64,000 nucleotides of DNA from Methylobacter sp. (GCA_030679035.1 JAUXTH010000116.1:1-64000); one strand, 5' to 3'; shown: positions 17,640 to 29,567, counted from the first letter of the stretch. Made by a program: numbers and translations. The notes: generated by a model not told the origin, from the sequence alone.

Positions 17640-18032
17640 TTACTCTGGCTTATCAGTGCCGTGGACATCATTTCTTTCATTATCGGCATTTTTAAAAATA
17701 TCGGGCAATCTTTCCAGCAGTTGCGGCAATGCCGTCTGCACCGTATCCCAAACGACATCAAGGTTAATTTCGAAATAGCCATGCGCGATGCGGTTACGCA
17801 TGCCCTTCATGCTTCGCCAAGGTATGTCGGGATGCAGATCGAGGAATTGCTCGTAGTCTTTGAGCAATTTGGTGGCAGCCTCGCCAATGATGACGAGATT
17901 TAAAATCACCGCTTGTTGAGTCCGCTTATCGACAAGGAAGTCATTCTTATCCAGCCCTTCTGTATACTCGCATGCCTGCTGTGCGGCTTCGAGCATATGC
18001 TCTAAATAGTCGGGAAGACGGTTTTCACTCAT
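17640..18032 (-). CDS. hepT: HepT-like toxin (DUF86, HEPN fold)
   Basis: A 130-residue HEPN protein. The RX4HXY active site is seen as R79, H84 and Y86 in RNRIAHGY. It pairs with the MntA nucleotidyltransferase encoded immediately upstream, with a 4-bp ATGA overlap. In characterised pairs MntA adenylylates the tyrosine of this motif and so silences the RNase or tRNA-targeting activity of HepT. The pair is stand-alone and likely mobile. Confidence 0.88.
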   Translation of the reverse strand: MSENRLPDYLEHMLEAAQQACEYTEGLDKNDFLVDKRTQQAVILNLVIIGEAATKLLKDYEQFLDLHPDIPWRSMKGMRNRIAHGYFEINLDVVWDTVQTALPQLLERLPDIFKNADNERNDVHGTDKPE

Positions 18033-18319
18033 ATCAAGCGGGCTTCAGCAAGCACCTGATCGCGGAACTTCGGCGGCAGATCGCCGGGCGTCCGCAAATC
18101 AACCGTAACGCCAAGCAGTTCTTCCAGTTCAATTTGTAAGCCGCCAAGGTCGAATAAGGTGGTGCCGGGTAATGCATCTACCAGCAAATCAAGGTCGCTG
18201 CCGTCCCGGTCGTCTCCATGCAGGACGGAACCAAACACGCGAGGGTTTGCCGTGTGGAAGCGGTTCGCCGCCTCGCGCACAGCATTTCGTTTCAAGTCAA
18301 GCGCAATGGAAGGTCTCAT
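18029..18319 (-). CDS. mntA: MntA-like nucleotidyltransferase antitoxin
   Basis: A 96-residue minimal nucleotidyltransferase. The signature GSX10DXD is present as G30-S31 through D42-L43-D44. It belongs to the MNT family that modifies and neutralises HepT. The gene precedes and overlaps hepT in the usual order and is transcribed away from pgm's promoter side. Length is normal for the family. Confidence 0.88.
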   Translation of the reverse strand: MRPSIALDLKRNAVREAANRFHTANPRVFGSVLHGDDRDGSDLDLLVDALPGTTLFDLGGLQIELEELLGVTVDLRTPGDLPPKFRDQVLAEARLI

Positions 18320-18385
18320 AGGTTAAACATATCAGCCTAGACACAAGTACGCAAACAATTTGCGGTTATGTTAAAAACACTGCCT

Positions 18386-20029
<1,644 letters not shown>

Positions 20030-20093
20030 TTAATTCGACAATTAACCTGGTGGACTAAAGTACACCAAAACTCTTATCTAGTGTAGATCAATT

Positions 20094-20636
20094 ATGTTGC
20101 GAATTTATTTATTGCTATGTTGCAGTTTTTTTTCTTTTGCTGTTACCGCGGACGATGATGTCTGGCTTTTGGTGGATACCAAAGCCCTCACCATTGAGGT
20201 AAAAAAAGGTCAGCAGACTCTTGAAACCTTAAATGATATTGCCATTGGACAAGGTGGTGCGGGGTTTAAAAACCATCGGGGCGATAACGTCACTCCTTTT
20301 GGAAGTTACAGGATAGGTTGGGTTGGCGAACAAAGTAATTTTCGGAAGTTTTTCGGTTTAACTTACCCGTCCGCAGAGGATGCCCAAAAAGCCCTGAAGG
20401 AGGGTGTTATTAATCAGGTGGCTTATAACAGCATCATAACCGCTCATCGGGCGCATCAAGTGCCGCCGCAAAATACACCTTTAGGCGGTCGGATCGGCAT
20501 TCATGGCCTGGGACGAGCGGATGAAAAAATTCATAAATCGATGAATTGGACGCATGGTTGTATCGCATTAACTAACGGCCAGATTGATCATTTGAGTCAT
20601 TGGCTGGATAAGGGAACAGTGGTAAAAATAAAATAA
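20094..20636 (+). CDS. L,D-transpeptidase, YkuD domain
   Basis: A 180-residue exported protein with a signal peptide of about 19 residues ending FAVTA. The catalytic motif is H137-G138 followed by H154-G155-C156 (THGCIALTN), with C156 the nucleophile. Such enzymes make 3-3 crosslinks in peptidoglycan or attach Braun-type lipoprotein to it. The next gene, 84 bp away on the same strand, encodes an Lpp-type lipoprotein, which suggests the attachment role. No LysM domain is seen. Confidence 0.9.
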   Translation: MLRIYLLLCCSFFSFAVTADDDVWLLVDTKALTIEVKKGQQTLETLNDIAIGQGGAGFKNHRGDNVTPFGSYRIGWVGEQSNFRKFFGLTYPSAEDAQKALKEGVINQVAYNSIITAHRAHQVPPQNTPLGGRIGIHGLGRADEKIHKSMNWTHGCIALTNGQIDHLSHWLDKGTVVKIK

Positions 20637-20720
20637 AGCTGGAAAATAAATTTAAAACAGTGCACAATTTAAATTAGTAAGCGTTTTTTTTGTAGTAATA
20701 ACTTTGAGAAGGAAAATAAG

Positions 20721-20978
20721 ATGAAAAAAGTAATGAAATTATCTATGGTTGCCATGGTTGCTTTATTGGCTGTTGGTTGTGCAAGCACTTCTGATATCGA
20801 AAACCTGCAATCACAAGTTGATGGCTTGAAAACTTCTGTTGCTCAAGCGTCTGCTGATGCTGCTTCTGCTTCTTCACAAGCTGCTGCTGCTGAAGCTGCT
20901 GCTAACCGTGCAGCTCAGTATGCTCAAGACACAAACAGCAAACTGGACAGCATGTTCAAAAAATCAATGATGAAATAA
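20721..20978 (+). CDS. Lpp/OprI-type major outer membrane lipoprotein
   Basis: An 85-residue precursor. The signal ends LLAVGC with C20 lipidated. The mature 66 residues form an Ala-rich heptad-repeat helix (IENLQSQVDGLKTSV onward) expected to trimerise, ending in a lysine (KSMMK) that could be joined to peptidoglycan as in Braun's lipoprotein. AGAAGGAAAATAAG precedes the ATG. A strong terminator follows. It is likely highly expressed, judging from the good ribosome site and the terminator. Confidence 0.88.
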   Translation: MKKVMKLSMVAMVALLAVGCASTSDIENLQSQVDGLKTSVAQASADAASASSQAAAAEAAANRAAQYAQDTNSKLDSMFKKSMMK

Positions 20979-21001
20979 ATCATCTCTGATTTGAAAATAA
21001 A

Positions 21002-21034
21002 AAGCCCGGTGGGATTCCACCGGGCTTTTTTTTT
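21002..21034 (+). terminator. Rho-independent terminator after the Lpp-type gene
   Basis: AAGCCCGGTGG (21002-21012), a GATT loop and CCACCGGGCTT (21017-21027) form a perfect 11-bp stem followed by a run of nine T. It lies 23 bp after the lipoprotein stop and separates it from ribF. Confidence 0.95.
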
Positions 21035-21118
21035 GAGTGCTTGATTGAGTTGTGCGGATTTGAATCCAAGCCCCGCTTACCCATGGTAGAATAGACCCTT
21101 TTTGAATCCATCATATTC

Positions 21119-22096
21119 ATGCGTTTAGTTAGAGGGTTATCTCATTTAGAACCGTTAGAACACGGTTGCGTACTGACGATTGGAAATTTTGACGGCCTGC
21201 ACTTAGGTCATAAAGCCGTAATAGAAAAGCTGGCTGAGCGGGGCAAGGCACTTGGTCTGCCAGTTGTCGTTATGACTTTTGAGCCGCAACCGCTGGAATA
21301 TTTCCTGGGTGAAAATGCACCGTCACGGTTGATGCGCATGCGCGAGAAAGTGATCCGGTTTTCTGAATTGCCCGTTGATGATTTATTGATATTGCGATTT
21401 AATCAACACTTTGCCGACTACGATGCCGAGCAGTTTATTGAAGATGTTTTGGTGCAAAAACTGAATGTAAAGCATCTGGTGGTCGGAGATGATTTTCATT
21501 TTGGTAAGGCCAGACGCGGTAATTTCGCGCTGCTCAAGGACAAGGGCAAGAAATTCGGTTTTGATGTCGAAGATACCGGGTCTTACCAAGTCGCCGGTCT
21601 TCGAGTCAGCAGCACCCTGATCAGGGATGCGCTAGGCGATGGCGATTTGGCGCTGGCTGAAAAACTACTCGGATGCCGTTATTCGGTTTGCGGACGTGTG
21701 GCGCATGGCGACAAGCGCGGGAGAACCATCGGCTATCCCACCGCCAATATACAGATGTTTAGAAAAAACACCCCGGTTAACGGCGTGTTTGCCGTGACCA
21801 TGACCGGTATTGATGGACGAGAATTTGAAGGTGTCGCGAATGTAGGCACCCGGCCCACGGTTGATGGCGGGTCGAAAGTTATACTGGAAGCGCATTTGTT
21901 CGATTTTGATAAAGAAATTTACGGACGTTATGTGGAAGTGCATTTCAAACAAAAGATCAGGGATGAAATGCGATTTAAGACACTGGATGAGCTTAAAGTC
22001 CAGATTGTAAAAGATGTGGCTGAGGCCAAAGCCGCGCTTAGCTCCCAGCACGCTTGCGGCATACACACCCTCCCTGGTGATAAAAATTTTTGCTGA
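21119..22096 (+). CDS. ribF: Bifunctional riboflavin kinase / FAD synthetase
   Basis: RibF makes FMN and then FAD. The 325-residue protein has the adenylyltransferase domain with [14 protein letters not shown] and the VSSTLIR motif (about 15-180), and the kinase domain with [11 protein letters not shown] and [10 protein letters not shown] (about 185-305). The last 20 residues, rich in His, Cys and Pro, are unlike other RibF tails and span a short palindrome (CACCCTCCCTGGTG), so the tail may be repeat-derived. It leads the ribF-ileS-lspA group. No FMN riboswitch is seen upstream. Confidence 0.95.
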   Translation: MRLVRGLSHLEPLEHGCVLTIGNFDGLHLGHKAVIEKLAERGKALGLPVVVMTFEPQPLEYFLGENAPSRLMRMREKVIRFSELPVDDLLILRFNQHFADYDAEQFIEDVLVQKLNVKHLVVGDDFHFGKARRGNFALLKDKGKKFGFDVEDTGSYQVAGLRVSSTLIRDALGDGDLALAEKLLGCRYSVCGRVAHGDKRGRTIGYPTANIQMFRKNTPVNGVFAVTMTGIDGREFEGVANVGTRPTVDGGSKVILEAHLFDFDKEIYGRYVEVHFKQKIRDEMRFKTLDELKVQIVKDVAEAKAALSSQHACGIHTLPGDKNFC

Positions 22097-22107
22097 GTGA
22101 AATTGCT

Positions 22108-24939
22108 ATGACGATGGATTATAAAAAAACACTGAATTTACCCAACACTGCGTTTCCGATGAAAGGCAATCTGGCCCAACGTGAGCCGGAACGCCTGAAA
22201 AAATGGAACGAAGCGGATCTGTATAACAAAATCAGGCAGGAGTTTGCCGGAAGACCCAAGTTTGTTCTGCATGACGGCCCTCCGTATGCTAACGGCGAAA
22301 TTCACATCGGCCATGCGGTCAATAAGGTGTTAAAAGACATCATCGTTAAATCTAAATCGTTAAGCGGCTTTGATGCGCCTTATGTGCCGGGCTGGGATTG
22401 TCACGGTTTGCCGATTGAATTACAGGTAGAGAAAAAAATTGGCAAGGCGGGCGTTAAAGTTTCTCCAGCCGTGTTCCGCAAAGCCTGCCGCGAATATGCC
22501 GGTAAACAGGTCAATATACAAAAAGAGGCCTTTATCCGGCTGGGTATTTTAGGCGATTGGGAGCATCCGTATTTAACGATGGATTTTGCCTTTGAAGCAG
22601 ATATTGTGCGCTCGTTGGGCAAGATCAGCCAGAACGGTCACATAGCAAAAGGCGCCAAGCCGGTGCATTGGTGTACCGATTGCGGTTCTGCATTGGCTGA
22701 AGCGGAAGTCGAGTATGAGGACAAACATTCGCCTGCGGTTGATGTGCGTTTTCAGGTCGTTAATGAAGACGGATTTTTGAGCCATTGCCATCATGTGCCT
22801 GAGCATGAAGGTTCCGGCCCATTATCGGTGGTGATCTGGACAACCACGCCGTGGACATTGCCGGCAAACCAGGGCGTCGCGTTAAACGCTGATTTTGAAT
22901 ATGCCGTGGTGCAATGCGAAAAAGACGGTAACAAAGAGCGTCTGGTTGTTGCCGAAGCTCTGCTTAAAGATGCGATGCTGCGTTACGACATCGAAAATTA
23001 TCATGTCATCGCCTATTGCAAAGGCTCCGAGCTGGAGCATCAATTATTGCAACATCCTTTTTACGACCGGCAAGTGCCGATCATTCTGGGCGACCACGTT
23101 ACCACCGAAGCCGGTACCGGTGCGGTGCATACAGCGCCGGGACACGGTCAGGACGACTATGTGGTTGGCTTGAAATACGGCTTGCCGGTCGACAACCCGG
23201 TCGGCAATGACGGCGTTTTCCTGCCGAACACGGAAATCTTTGCCGGTGAACATGTGTTCAACGCCAATGCTCACGTCTTGGAAGTGTTGGAACAACAAGG
23301 CAAGCTGCTGCATCACGTCGCGATACTGCACAGCTATCCGCATTGCTGGCGGCATAAAACCCCGATTATTTTCCGGGCCACGCCGCAGTGGTTTATCTCG
23401 ATGGATAAAAACAGACTGCGCGAACAGGCGCTGAATGAAGTCAAGCGCGTGGCTTGGATTCCCGAATGGGGGCAGGCGCGTATCGAAAGCATGATGGAAG
23501 GCAGGCCTGACTGGTGCATCTCCCGTCAGCGCACCTGGGGCGTACCGATCACGTTTTTCGTCCATAAAGAAACTGGCGAGTTGCATCCGCGCACGGCCGA
23601 ATTGGTTGAGCAAGTGGCCCAGCGCATCGAACAACAAGGCATAGAAGCCTGGTTTGAACTGGAAGCGGCCGAATTGTTGGGCGATGAGGCCGAGCATTAC
23701 GAAAAAATGACCGATACGCTGGATGTCTGGTTCGACTCCGGCGTGACCCACGCTTGCGTGTTGGAAAAGCGCGAGCAGTTGCACTTTCCGGCCGATTTGT
23801 ACCTGGAAGGCTCCGACCAGCATCGCGGTTGGTTCCAGTCATCGTTGCTGGCTTCGGTCGCGATGAATGAGGTTGCGCCTTACAAGGCCGTGTTGACGCA
23901 TGGATTTACCGTCGATGCCGACGGCAAGAAAATGTCCAAATCAAAGGGTAATGTGGTTGCCCCGCAATCGGTCATGAAAGACCTGGGCGCGGATGTGTTG
24001 CGTCTCTGGGTTGCATCGACCGATTATCGCGGCGAGATGAGCGTATCGGATGAAATTCTACGACGCACCTCTGACGGTTACAGACGCCTTAGAAATACCG
24101 CACGGTTTTTATTGTCCAATCTGGATGATTTCGACCCGGCGCAACATGCCGTCGAAGATAAAGATTTGCTGGCGCTGGATCGCTGGGTGGTGGACAGGGC
24201 GTTCGCATTGCAGGAAGAAGTTAAAACCGCTTACGAAACGTACCAGTTTCAGCATATCTACCAAAAAGTGCATCATTTTTGCGTGATCGATCTGGGCGGG
24301 TTTTACCTGGACATCATCAAAGACCGTCAATACACCGCAAAAGCCGACGGTTTGGCACGGCGTTCGGCGCAAACCGCGATGTACCATGTGCTTGAAGCCT
24401 TGACCCGCTGGCTGGCGCCGATCATCAGTTATACGGCTGATGAAATCTGGCAATACCTGCCGGGCGAGCGTAGCGAGTCGGTGTTTTTGGAAACCTGGTA
24501 CCAGGGGCTGGTCACGCTGGATGACGATGCCGTTTTGAATCGTGAATTCTGGCAAAAAGTTATGGCCGTTCGAGCCGTTGTCGGTAAGGAGCTGGAAAAA
24601 AGCAGAGCCAAAGGCGACATCGGTTCCTCGCTGAATGCGGAACTCGAATTGTACTGTAATGCCGAGTTTTTTGATGACTTGAACCGGTTGTCGGATGAAC
24701 TGCGCTTTATCTTTATTACTTCCAATGCCACAGTCATGGCTGAAGGCAATGCGCCAGAAGACGCCATTCAGACTGAAATCGACGGCGTTAAATTAAGAGT
24801 CGTCGTTTCCGAACATGAAAAATGCGTGCGCTGCTGGCACCAACGGCCCGAGGTGGGTAAACATTCAGAACATCCCGAACTGTGCGGCCGTTGCGTGGAA
24901 AACGTCGCGGGCGATGGCGAGCACCGGCATTATGCGTGA
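22108..24939 (+). CDS. ileS: Isoleucyl-tRNA synthetase
   Basis: Charges tRNA-Ile and edits misactivated valine. The 943-residue class I enzyme has the HIGH box ([12 protein letters not shown], near residue 65), the CP1 editing domain with [10 protein letters not shown] and DDYVVG, and KMSKS near residue 608 ([11 protein letters not shown]). A C-terminal zinc finger follows (CVRCWH with CGRCV). The ATG at 22108 is preferred to an upstream TTG. It starts just after ribF and overlaps lspA. Confidence 0.97.
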   Translation: MTMDYKKTLNLPNTAFPMKGNLAQREPERLKKWNEADLYNKIRQEFAGRPKFVLHDGPPYANGEIHIGHAVNKVLKDIIVKSKSLSGFDAPYVPGWDCHGLPIELQVEKKIGKAGVKVSPAVFRKACREYAGKQVNIQKEAFIRLGILGDWEHPYLTMDFAFEADIVRSLGKISQNGHIAKGAKPVHWCTDCGSALAEAEVEYEDKHSPAVDVRFQVVNEDGFLSHCHHVPEHEGSGPLSVVIWTTTPWTLPANQGVALNADFEYAVVQCEKDGNKERLVVAEALLKDAMLRYDIENYHVIAYCKGSELEHQLLQHPFYDRQVPIILGDHVTTEAGTGAVHTAPGHGQDDYVVGLKYGLPVDNPVGNDGVFLPNTEIFAGEHVFNANAHVLEVLEQQGKLLHHVAILHSYPHCWRHKTPIIFRATPQWFISMDKNRLREQALNEVKRVAWIPEWGQARIESMMEGRPDWCISRQRTWGVPITFFVHKETGELHPRTAELVEQVAQRIEQQGIEAWFELEAAELLGDEAEHYEKMTDTLDVWFDSGVTHACVLEKREQLHFPADLYLEGSDQHRGWFQSSLLASVAMNEVAPYKAVLTHGFTVDADGKKMSKSKGNVVAPQSVMKDLGADVLRLWVASTDYRGEMSVSDEILRRTSDGYRRLRNTARFLLSNLDDFDPAQHAVEDKDLLALDRWVVDRAFALQEEVKTAYETYQFQHIYQKVHHFCVIDLGGFYLDIIKDRQYTAKADGLARRSAQTAMYHVLEALTRWLAPIISYTADEIWQYLPGERSESVFLETWYQGLVTLDDDAVLNREFWQKVMAVRAVVGKELEKSRAKGDIGSSLNAELELYCNAEFFDDLNRLSDELRFIFITSNATVMAEGNAPEDAIQTEIDGVKLRVVVSEHEKCVRCWHQRPEVGKHSEHPELCGRCVENVAGDGEHRHYA

Positions 24940-25411
24940 TTTCGTTATGCTGAAATGGCTATGGCTGTCGCTGCTGGCGGTCATTCTGGATCAAGCGAGC
25001 AAGCTTGCTATAGCGGGTTCCATGCACTTGTACCAATCGATTGAGATCATGCCGTTTTTTAAGCTGACTTATGTGCACAATCCCGGCGCGGCATTCAGTT
25101 TTCTAAGCGAAGCAGGTGGTTGGCAGCGCTGGTTTTTCGCCGGATTGGCGTTGGCGATCAGCGCGGTCATCGCGGTCTGGCTGACCCGCTTGAAAAAGCA
25201 TGAAACCTTGCTGGCGGTGGCTTTGGCGCTGGTTCTGGGCGGGGCTGTCGGCAATTTGATTGATCGGCTGGCTTACGGCTATGTGATCGATTTTCTCGAT
25301 GTTTATTATGACACTTGGCATTGGCCCGCTTTTAATATCGCAGACTCCGCGATTACCTTGGGTGTGATGTTAATGCTGGCGGAATCGTTCGGCTTGAAAC
25401 GGTCGGATTAA
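24932..25411 (+). CDS. lspA: Lipoprotein signal peptidase (signal peptidase II)
   Basis: LspA cleaves the signal peptide of prolipoproteins after lipidation, so it serves BamD, LpoA and the Lpp-type protein of this window. The 159-residue protein has four membrane helices. The family motifs are [33 protein letters not shown] and FNIADSAI, with the catalytic Asp pair in the last two. The ATG 24932 overlaps ileS by 8 bp; ATG 24947 is a possible alternative. fkpB and ispH, often next, are absent here. Confidence 0.95.
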   Translation: MRDFVMLKWLWLSLLAVILDQASKLAIAGSMHLYQSIEIMPFFKLTYVHNPGAAFSFLSEAGGWQRWFFAGLALAISAVIAVWLTRLKKHETLLAVALALVLGGAVGNLIDRLAYGYVIDFLDVYYDTWHWPAFNIADSAITLGVMLMLAESFGLKRSD

Positions 25412-25412
25412 T

Positions 25413-25508
25413 AATAGAACGCGGATGACGAAGATTAGGCGGATTAACGCAGATAACCCAATAAAAATCTTATCTAATCATAATTATCTGCGTCATCCGC
25501 GTTCTATT
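25413..25508. repeat. Long inverted repeat, ATCCGCG family (copy 2)
   Basis: Perfect 18-bp arms AATAGAACGCGGATGACG (25413-25430) and its complement (25491-25508) enclose inner arms around GCAGATAA and TTATCTGC. It fills the gap between the convergent genes lspA and ampD, like the copy between priA and bamD. Confidence 0.9.
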
Positions 25509-25519
25509 TTTTCAATTAA

Positions 25520-26062
25520 TTACTTCAATAACCCTAAAAGCCTTTGCCAGTCAAACGATGCGCCCGGATCGGTTTTTCGTCCGGGCGCAATATCACTATG
25601 CCCGGTAATGCGTTGCGTCGATAGTTTGGGATAAGCTTCAAGCAAGGCGCGAGTCACGGCGGCGAGCTGCTCATATTGCCGGTCGGTATAGTCAATATAT
25701 TCAGTACCTTCAAGTTCTATGCCGATAGAAAAATCATTACACCGTTCCCGGCCTTGATAGGTCGACTTTCCCGCATGCCAAGCGCGCTTATCAAAGGGCA
25801 CATACTGAACACAACTCCCATCGCGTTTAATCAGCAAATGTGCCGATACTTTGAGTTGATAAATTTCTTTAAAATAGGGATGTTCGTCCGGACCAAGCCG
25901 ATTGCAAAACAGCCTGTCTATATAATCAGTGCCGAACTCGCCGGGCGGAAGGCTGATGCAGTGGATAACCAGCAATGAAATATCCGCAGGCTCAGGCCTT
26001 TTATCACAGTTTTGTGACGGAGTTTGGGGAATTTCGGTTAACCGGTGTTGGCTTATTTTCAT
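25520..26062 (-). CDS. ampD: 1,6-anhydro-N-acetylmuramyl-L-alanine amidase AmpD
   Basis: AmpD is a cytoplasmic zinc amidase that recycles anhydro-muropeptides. The 180-residue protein has VIHCISLPPGEFG with the first zinc-ligand His, HLLIKRDGSCVQYVPFDKRAWHAG, GIELEG and the C-terminal GHSDIAPGRKTDPGASFDW, which gives the other zinc ligands and the catalytic Lys region. Length and motifs are those of true AmpD. Monocistronic, convergent with lspA. Confidence 0.95.
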   Translation of the reverse strand: MKISQHRLTEIPQTPSQNCDKRPEPADISLLVIHCISLPPGEFGTDYIDRLFCNRLGPDEHPYFKEIYQLKVSAHLLIKRDGSCVQYVPFDKRAWHAGKSTYQGRERCNDFSIGIELEGTEYIDYTDRQYEQLAAVTRALLEAYPKLSTQRITGHSDIAPGRKTDPGASFDWQRLLGLLK

Positions 26063-26154
26063 GGCTTAGTCAAAGAAGTAAAAACGGAAACACAGCACAG
26101 TATTAGGGGTAAATGTGCATATTATTAGTCATAACATTACTTGGGGGATAGGCT

Positions 26155-28248
26155 ATGACTAATTTATTTTTAAATGACAGCGGATATATCGCTATGGATG
26201 ATAGGCCGCAAATAAATTCAGGATTGGGACAATCGAATAAAGCCCGGGTTTTCGCCAGTGTTAAGCCGGTTTTTTTTCAGCATTTTGAACAAGCGGTTGA
26301 TGACTGTTGTATGCGGATTGATCTTGAATTCGGCTTGCAGTTAGGCAAAGACCGCGAAAAAATGAGCAAAGATCAATACATAAAGCTGCTGGAATATCTT
26401 CGCTCTGTTCGGAAAGATATAAAACAGGATTATTTGTGTAAAATTAACGATAGTTTTGGCGACACTGACCGGAAAACGGCAAATAACCAAAGTGGGCAAT
26501 TGGACTTTTCTAAAGTCTCGCTAATCAGCGATGACACAGTAAAAGAAAACCATGCGATTGCTGAAATTATCCGCCAGTGTGAACATTTATTTTATGAGGA
26601 ATTAACCAGCCTTAATCATACTCAGCTTGCAATCCAGTCGGGCAAACAATCGATTGCCGACAGTCAAAGTCCGATATTTCCGGGGAAGTTGGTTCGCGCC
26701 TTGGTTGGGGTTGTTAAGCAGCTGAAATTAAACGCAGATGCAAGAATTGCGTTGTACAAGGCATTTGAAGTCAATGTGTTTAGTCAGCTGGGGTTTATTT
26801 ATCGCGAAATCATTAAGCGGTGCGAAACCGCTGGCCCTAAGCAGCTGTATGTGGTTAGCGAGATCAAGGAAGAGATTGATCCGGCTCCTGCAAGCGCCGA
26901 ACAGCCAAGTGCGGAGTTTAGGCTGTTGCAGAAAAAACTGGAGCTATGGCGATTTGTCCAATTTCCTTCCTCATACGACCCAATTTCAGTTAGCGGAAAC
27001 GCATTTTTTGAACATTTTGAAATAAAAAACGCCTTGCAGGTTCTTCGGCAATTTAGCGATGATTCAGGTCAGGGTGATAAGAAGCTGCCTTTGAAATTGC
27101 GGGCGCTTAAAAAACTGGAGGAGCTGAACTTTAGTGGCAGGGTCAAAAATCTGGCCAAAGATGATGAAGACGTACTGGATTTGGTGGCGTTAATTTTTAA
27201 TAAAATAGCCGAGGACGAATTGATTCAGGATGCTGTAAAAACAGAGGTTCTACAGCTGGAAATTCCGCTGGCGGCGGCCTCTTTAGGGCGGTACAGCGTT
27301 TTTACAAATGGCGGCAATCCTGTCAGGCAGTTGCTTGATGATTTGTTTGCAGCCGGGATGTTTTTAAATACGGATGACCATGACGCCGTGTTAATACAGG
27401 AGCGTGTTGCAAGCGCAGTTAAGAAAGTGACCAAAGTGGGCGGCTTCGAGTTTTCCGGCTGGGCGGCAGAGGCGGACGAGTTTTCGAACTATCTGGGTAA
27501 GCAAAAACAGTCCAGTAAGAGCATCGAGGAGAACACCAAGCAGTGTATGATAAATCAACAAGCCTTGGCGTCGAGTCGGAAAACAGTCGTTGCAGCCATT
27601 GAAAACAGCCTGAAAGGCAAAGCTCTGCCGGTAGCGATAGTCGAGTTTCTGCGCGATGTTTGGTCGGAGGTCTTGCTGGATGCTTATATGGGCAAGGAGC
27701 AGCAGCCAGAGCAGTGGGAAAAGTCGATTCAGGCCATGGATGAGCTGATTGTAAGCGTGATGCCCCCGGCGGATGACCATCAAAGAAAGCAGGTATTAAA
27801 AGTATTGCCGGGGCTGATTGCAGAATTGAGGAAGGGCTTGAAGCAAATCTCATATGATAAAGCTGCGCAGGCGAAATTTTTTAAAGATCTTGCGGTATGG
27901 CATATTATCTTGATGGATAAAAAGGGAAAAACGGCTAAAGACTGTGTCATAGCTGTTCAATACGATAAAATAAAAGCGCTGGTAATTGCTGACGACAGCG
28001 CGGAGCAGGCTGGGAATATTGCCGAGCAAAGCTGGGTTGCATTCATCTCGGAAGCCGGAAAGCAATGGGGCAAGATGCTTTGGAAAGATGCCGGAAACAT
28101 GCTGTTTGTCGGCAAAAATGGAATGAAAATGTTTGAAATCCAAGCGGACGAGCTGGCAGAAAAGCTGCGGATGGGGCAGGCTGCCATTGTTAAGGTTAAT
28201 GAAAAAACGATCACCGAACGGGTGCTGACAGAATTAATAGGCTTATGA
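26155..28248 (+). CDS. DUF1631 family protein
   Basis: A 697-residue soluble protein without signal peptide, matching the DUF1631 family of gammaproteobacteria. Recognisable parts are the N-terminal FFQHFEQAVDDCC segment, FPGKLVRALVGVVKQL and the C-terminal WVAFISEAGKQWGKMLWKDAGNMLFVGKNG. The function is unknown; some family members are wrongly named thymidine phosphorylase. GGGGGA lies upstream of the ATG. It overlaps nadC by 4 bp, so the two are coupled. Confidence 0.75.
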   Translation: MTNLFLNDSGYIAMDDRPQINSGLGQSNKARVFASVKPVFFQHFEQAVDDCCMRIDLEFGLQLGKDREKMSKDQYIKLLEYLRSVRKDIKQDYLCKINDSFGDTDRKTANNQSGQLDFSKVSLISDDTVKENHAIAEIIRQCEHLFYEELTSLNHTQLAIQSGKQSIADSQSPIFPGKLVRALVGVVKQLKLNADARIALYKAFEVNVFSQLGFIYREIIKRCETAGPKQLYVVSEIKEEIDPAPASAEQPSAEFRLLQKKLELWRFVQFPSSYDPISVSGNAFFEHFEIKNALQVLRQFSDDSGQGDKKLPLKLRALKKLEELNFSGRVKNLAKDDEDVLDLVALIFNKIAEDELIQDAVKTEVLQLEIPLAAASLGRYSVFTNGGNPVRQLLDDLFAAGMFLNTDDHDAVLIQERVASAVKKVTKVGGFEFSGWAAEADEFSNYLGKQKQSSKSIEENTKQCMINQQALASSRKTVVAAIENSLKGKALPVAIVEFLRDVWSEVLLDAYMGKEQQPEQWEKSIQAMDELIVSVMPPADDHQRKQVLKVLPGLIAELRKGLKQISYDKAAQAKFFKDLAVWHIILMDKKGKTAKDCVIAVQYDKIKALVIADDSAEQAGNIAEQSWVAFISEAGKQWGKMLWKDAGNMLFVGKNGMKMFEIQADELAEKLRMGQAAIVKVNEKTITERVLTELIGL

Positions 28249-29075
28249 CAGAACAGTTGAAAACGATAGATATAACACCCTTCCTCGAAGAAGACATCGG
28301 TTCCGGAGATATAACCGCGGCGATCATTCCTGAAGCGATGATCGCTGAAGCTGAAGTGGTTACCCGGGAAGACATGGTGCTTTGCGGCCAGGCTTGGTTT
28401 GACGCGGTTTTTAAAGCGTTGGATGCCGGCGTTAAAATCGACTGGCTGGCGGCAGAAGGCAAGGCCGTCGGCAAAGATACGGTTTTATGCAAACTCAGCG
28501 GTGCGGCCAGAGGATTGTTGACCGGCGAGCGCACCGCGCTGAATTTGCTGCAAACCTTGTCGGCAACGGCAACGGTTGCCAGGCAATATGCCGATGCGGT
28601 TTCCGGCACGGGCTGCAAGGTGCTGGATACCCGAAAAACCATTCCGGGCCTGAGAAATGCGCAAAAATATGCGGTCGCGTGTGGCGGTTGTTACAACCAT
28701 CGGATCGGCTTGTATGACGGGGTCTTGATCAAGGAAAACCACATTATAGCGGCAGGCTCCATAGCCAATGCAATCCGGTCTGCACGTGAGTTGACTTCGG
28801 TTCCGGTGGAAGTGGAGGTCGAATCCATGCAGGAATTTCAACAGGCTGTCGCCGCAAAGCCTGACCGGATCATGCTGGATAATTTCAGTTTTGAAGACAT
28901 GGTCGCAGCGGTAAAATTAAATGCCGGGGCCATAGAGCTTGAGGCTTCCGGCAATATCGATCTGGACAATATCAGGGTAGTTGCCGAAACAGGCGTCGAT
29001 TATATTTCGATCGGCGCATTAACCAAGCATGTCAGGGCGGTCGATTTATCGATGCGCATTAAGCTGGTGCATTAA
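28245..29075 (+). CDS. nadC: Quinolinate phosphoribosyltransferase (carboxylating)
   Basis: NadC converts quinolinate and PRPP to nicotinate mononucleotide in NAD synthesis. The 276-residue protein has GERTALNLLQTLSATAT, DTRKTIPGLRNAQKYAV, GGCYNHRIGLYDGVLIKENH and the barrel motif LDNFSFEDM, and SIGALTKH near the end. The ATG overlaps the DUF1631 stop in an ATGA. The next gene starts one base after its stop. Confidence 0.96.
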   Translation: MTEQLKTIDITPFLEEDIGSGDITAAIIPEAMIAEAEVVTREDMVLCGQAWFDAVFKALDAGVKIDWLAAEGKAVGKDTVLCKLSGAARGLLTGERTALNLLQTLSATATVARQYADAVSGTGCKVLDTRKTIPGLRNAQKYAVACGGCYNHRIGLYDGVLIKENHIIAAGSIANAIRSARELTSVPVEVEVESMQEFQQAVAAKPDRIMLDNFSFEDMVAAVKLNAGAIELEASGNIDLDNIRVVAETGVDYISIGALTKHVRAVDLSMRIKLVH

Positions 29076-29076
29076 C

Positions 29077-29559
29077 ATGATTGAAAACCCGGAGACATTG
29101 GTCAAACAGATCAGTCACGGCGTTTATGTGATTGGCGTTGGTGTCGGCGAGCGTCAAAACGCCTTTACAGCGGCCTGGGTGATGCAGGTGTCTTTCGATC
29201 CGTTGTTACTGGCGATCAGCATTAATCCCGAGCATTATTCTTATCAGTTGTTGCAGGAAAGCGGCGTTTGCACGGTGAATGTTCTGGGGCGGGATCAGTG
29301 TGCGCTAGCCGAGCATTTTGGCCGATCCGCTCCAGATAAGATGGCCGGATTCCAGTGGCAGCAAGCCGAAACCGGAGCGCCGGTTTTATCCGAAAGCTTG
29401 GCTTATTTTGACTGTCAGGTCAGCCATTATGCCGATGCGGGCGATCACAAAATCGCCGTCTGCAAAGTGGTTGCAGCTGCAACGCTTAATCAGGGGCGAC
29501 CGTTGTTGTACAGCCAGACCGGTGATATGGACGGCAGTAGTGAACTATTCAATAGTTAG
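29077..29559 (+). CDS. Flavin reductase-like FMN-binding protein
   Basis: A 160-residue split-barrel flavoprotein of the flavin reductase family: GVYVIGVGVGERQNAFTAAWVMQVSFDPLLLAISINPEH is the FMN-binding core and GVCTVNVLG follows. Members reduce FMN or supply reduced flavin to a partner monooxygenase, but no partner is visible. The ATG at 29077 is one base after the nadC stop, so it is cotranscribed with nadC. Confidence 0.85.
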   Translation: MIENPETLVKQISHGVYVIGVGVGERQNAFTAAWVMQVSFDPLLLAISINPEHYSYQLLQESGVCTVNVLGRDQCALAEHFGRSAPDKMAGFQWQQAETGAPVLSESLAYFDCQVSHYADAGDHKIAVCKVVAAATLNQGRPLLYSQTGDMDGSSELFNS

Positions 29560-29567
29560 GGAAATAA

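Noticed and set aside
21035-21118. FMN riboswitch upstream of ribF
   Set aside because: The gap of 84 bp after the terminator is too short for the aptamer and shows none of its conserved core.
23044-23823. Long antisense frame within ileS
   Set aside because: It lies opposite a fully supported ileS and its translation has no recognisable domain. It is a shadow frame from GC-rich codon structure.
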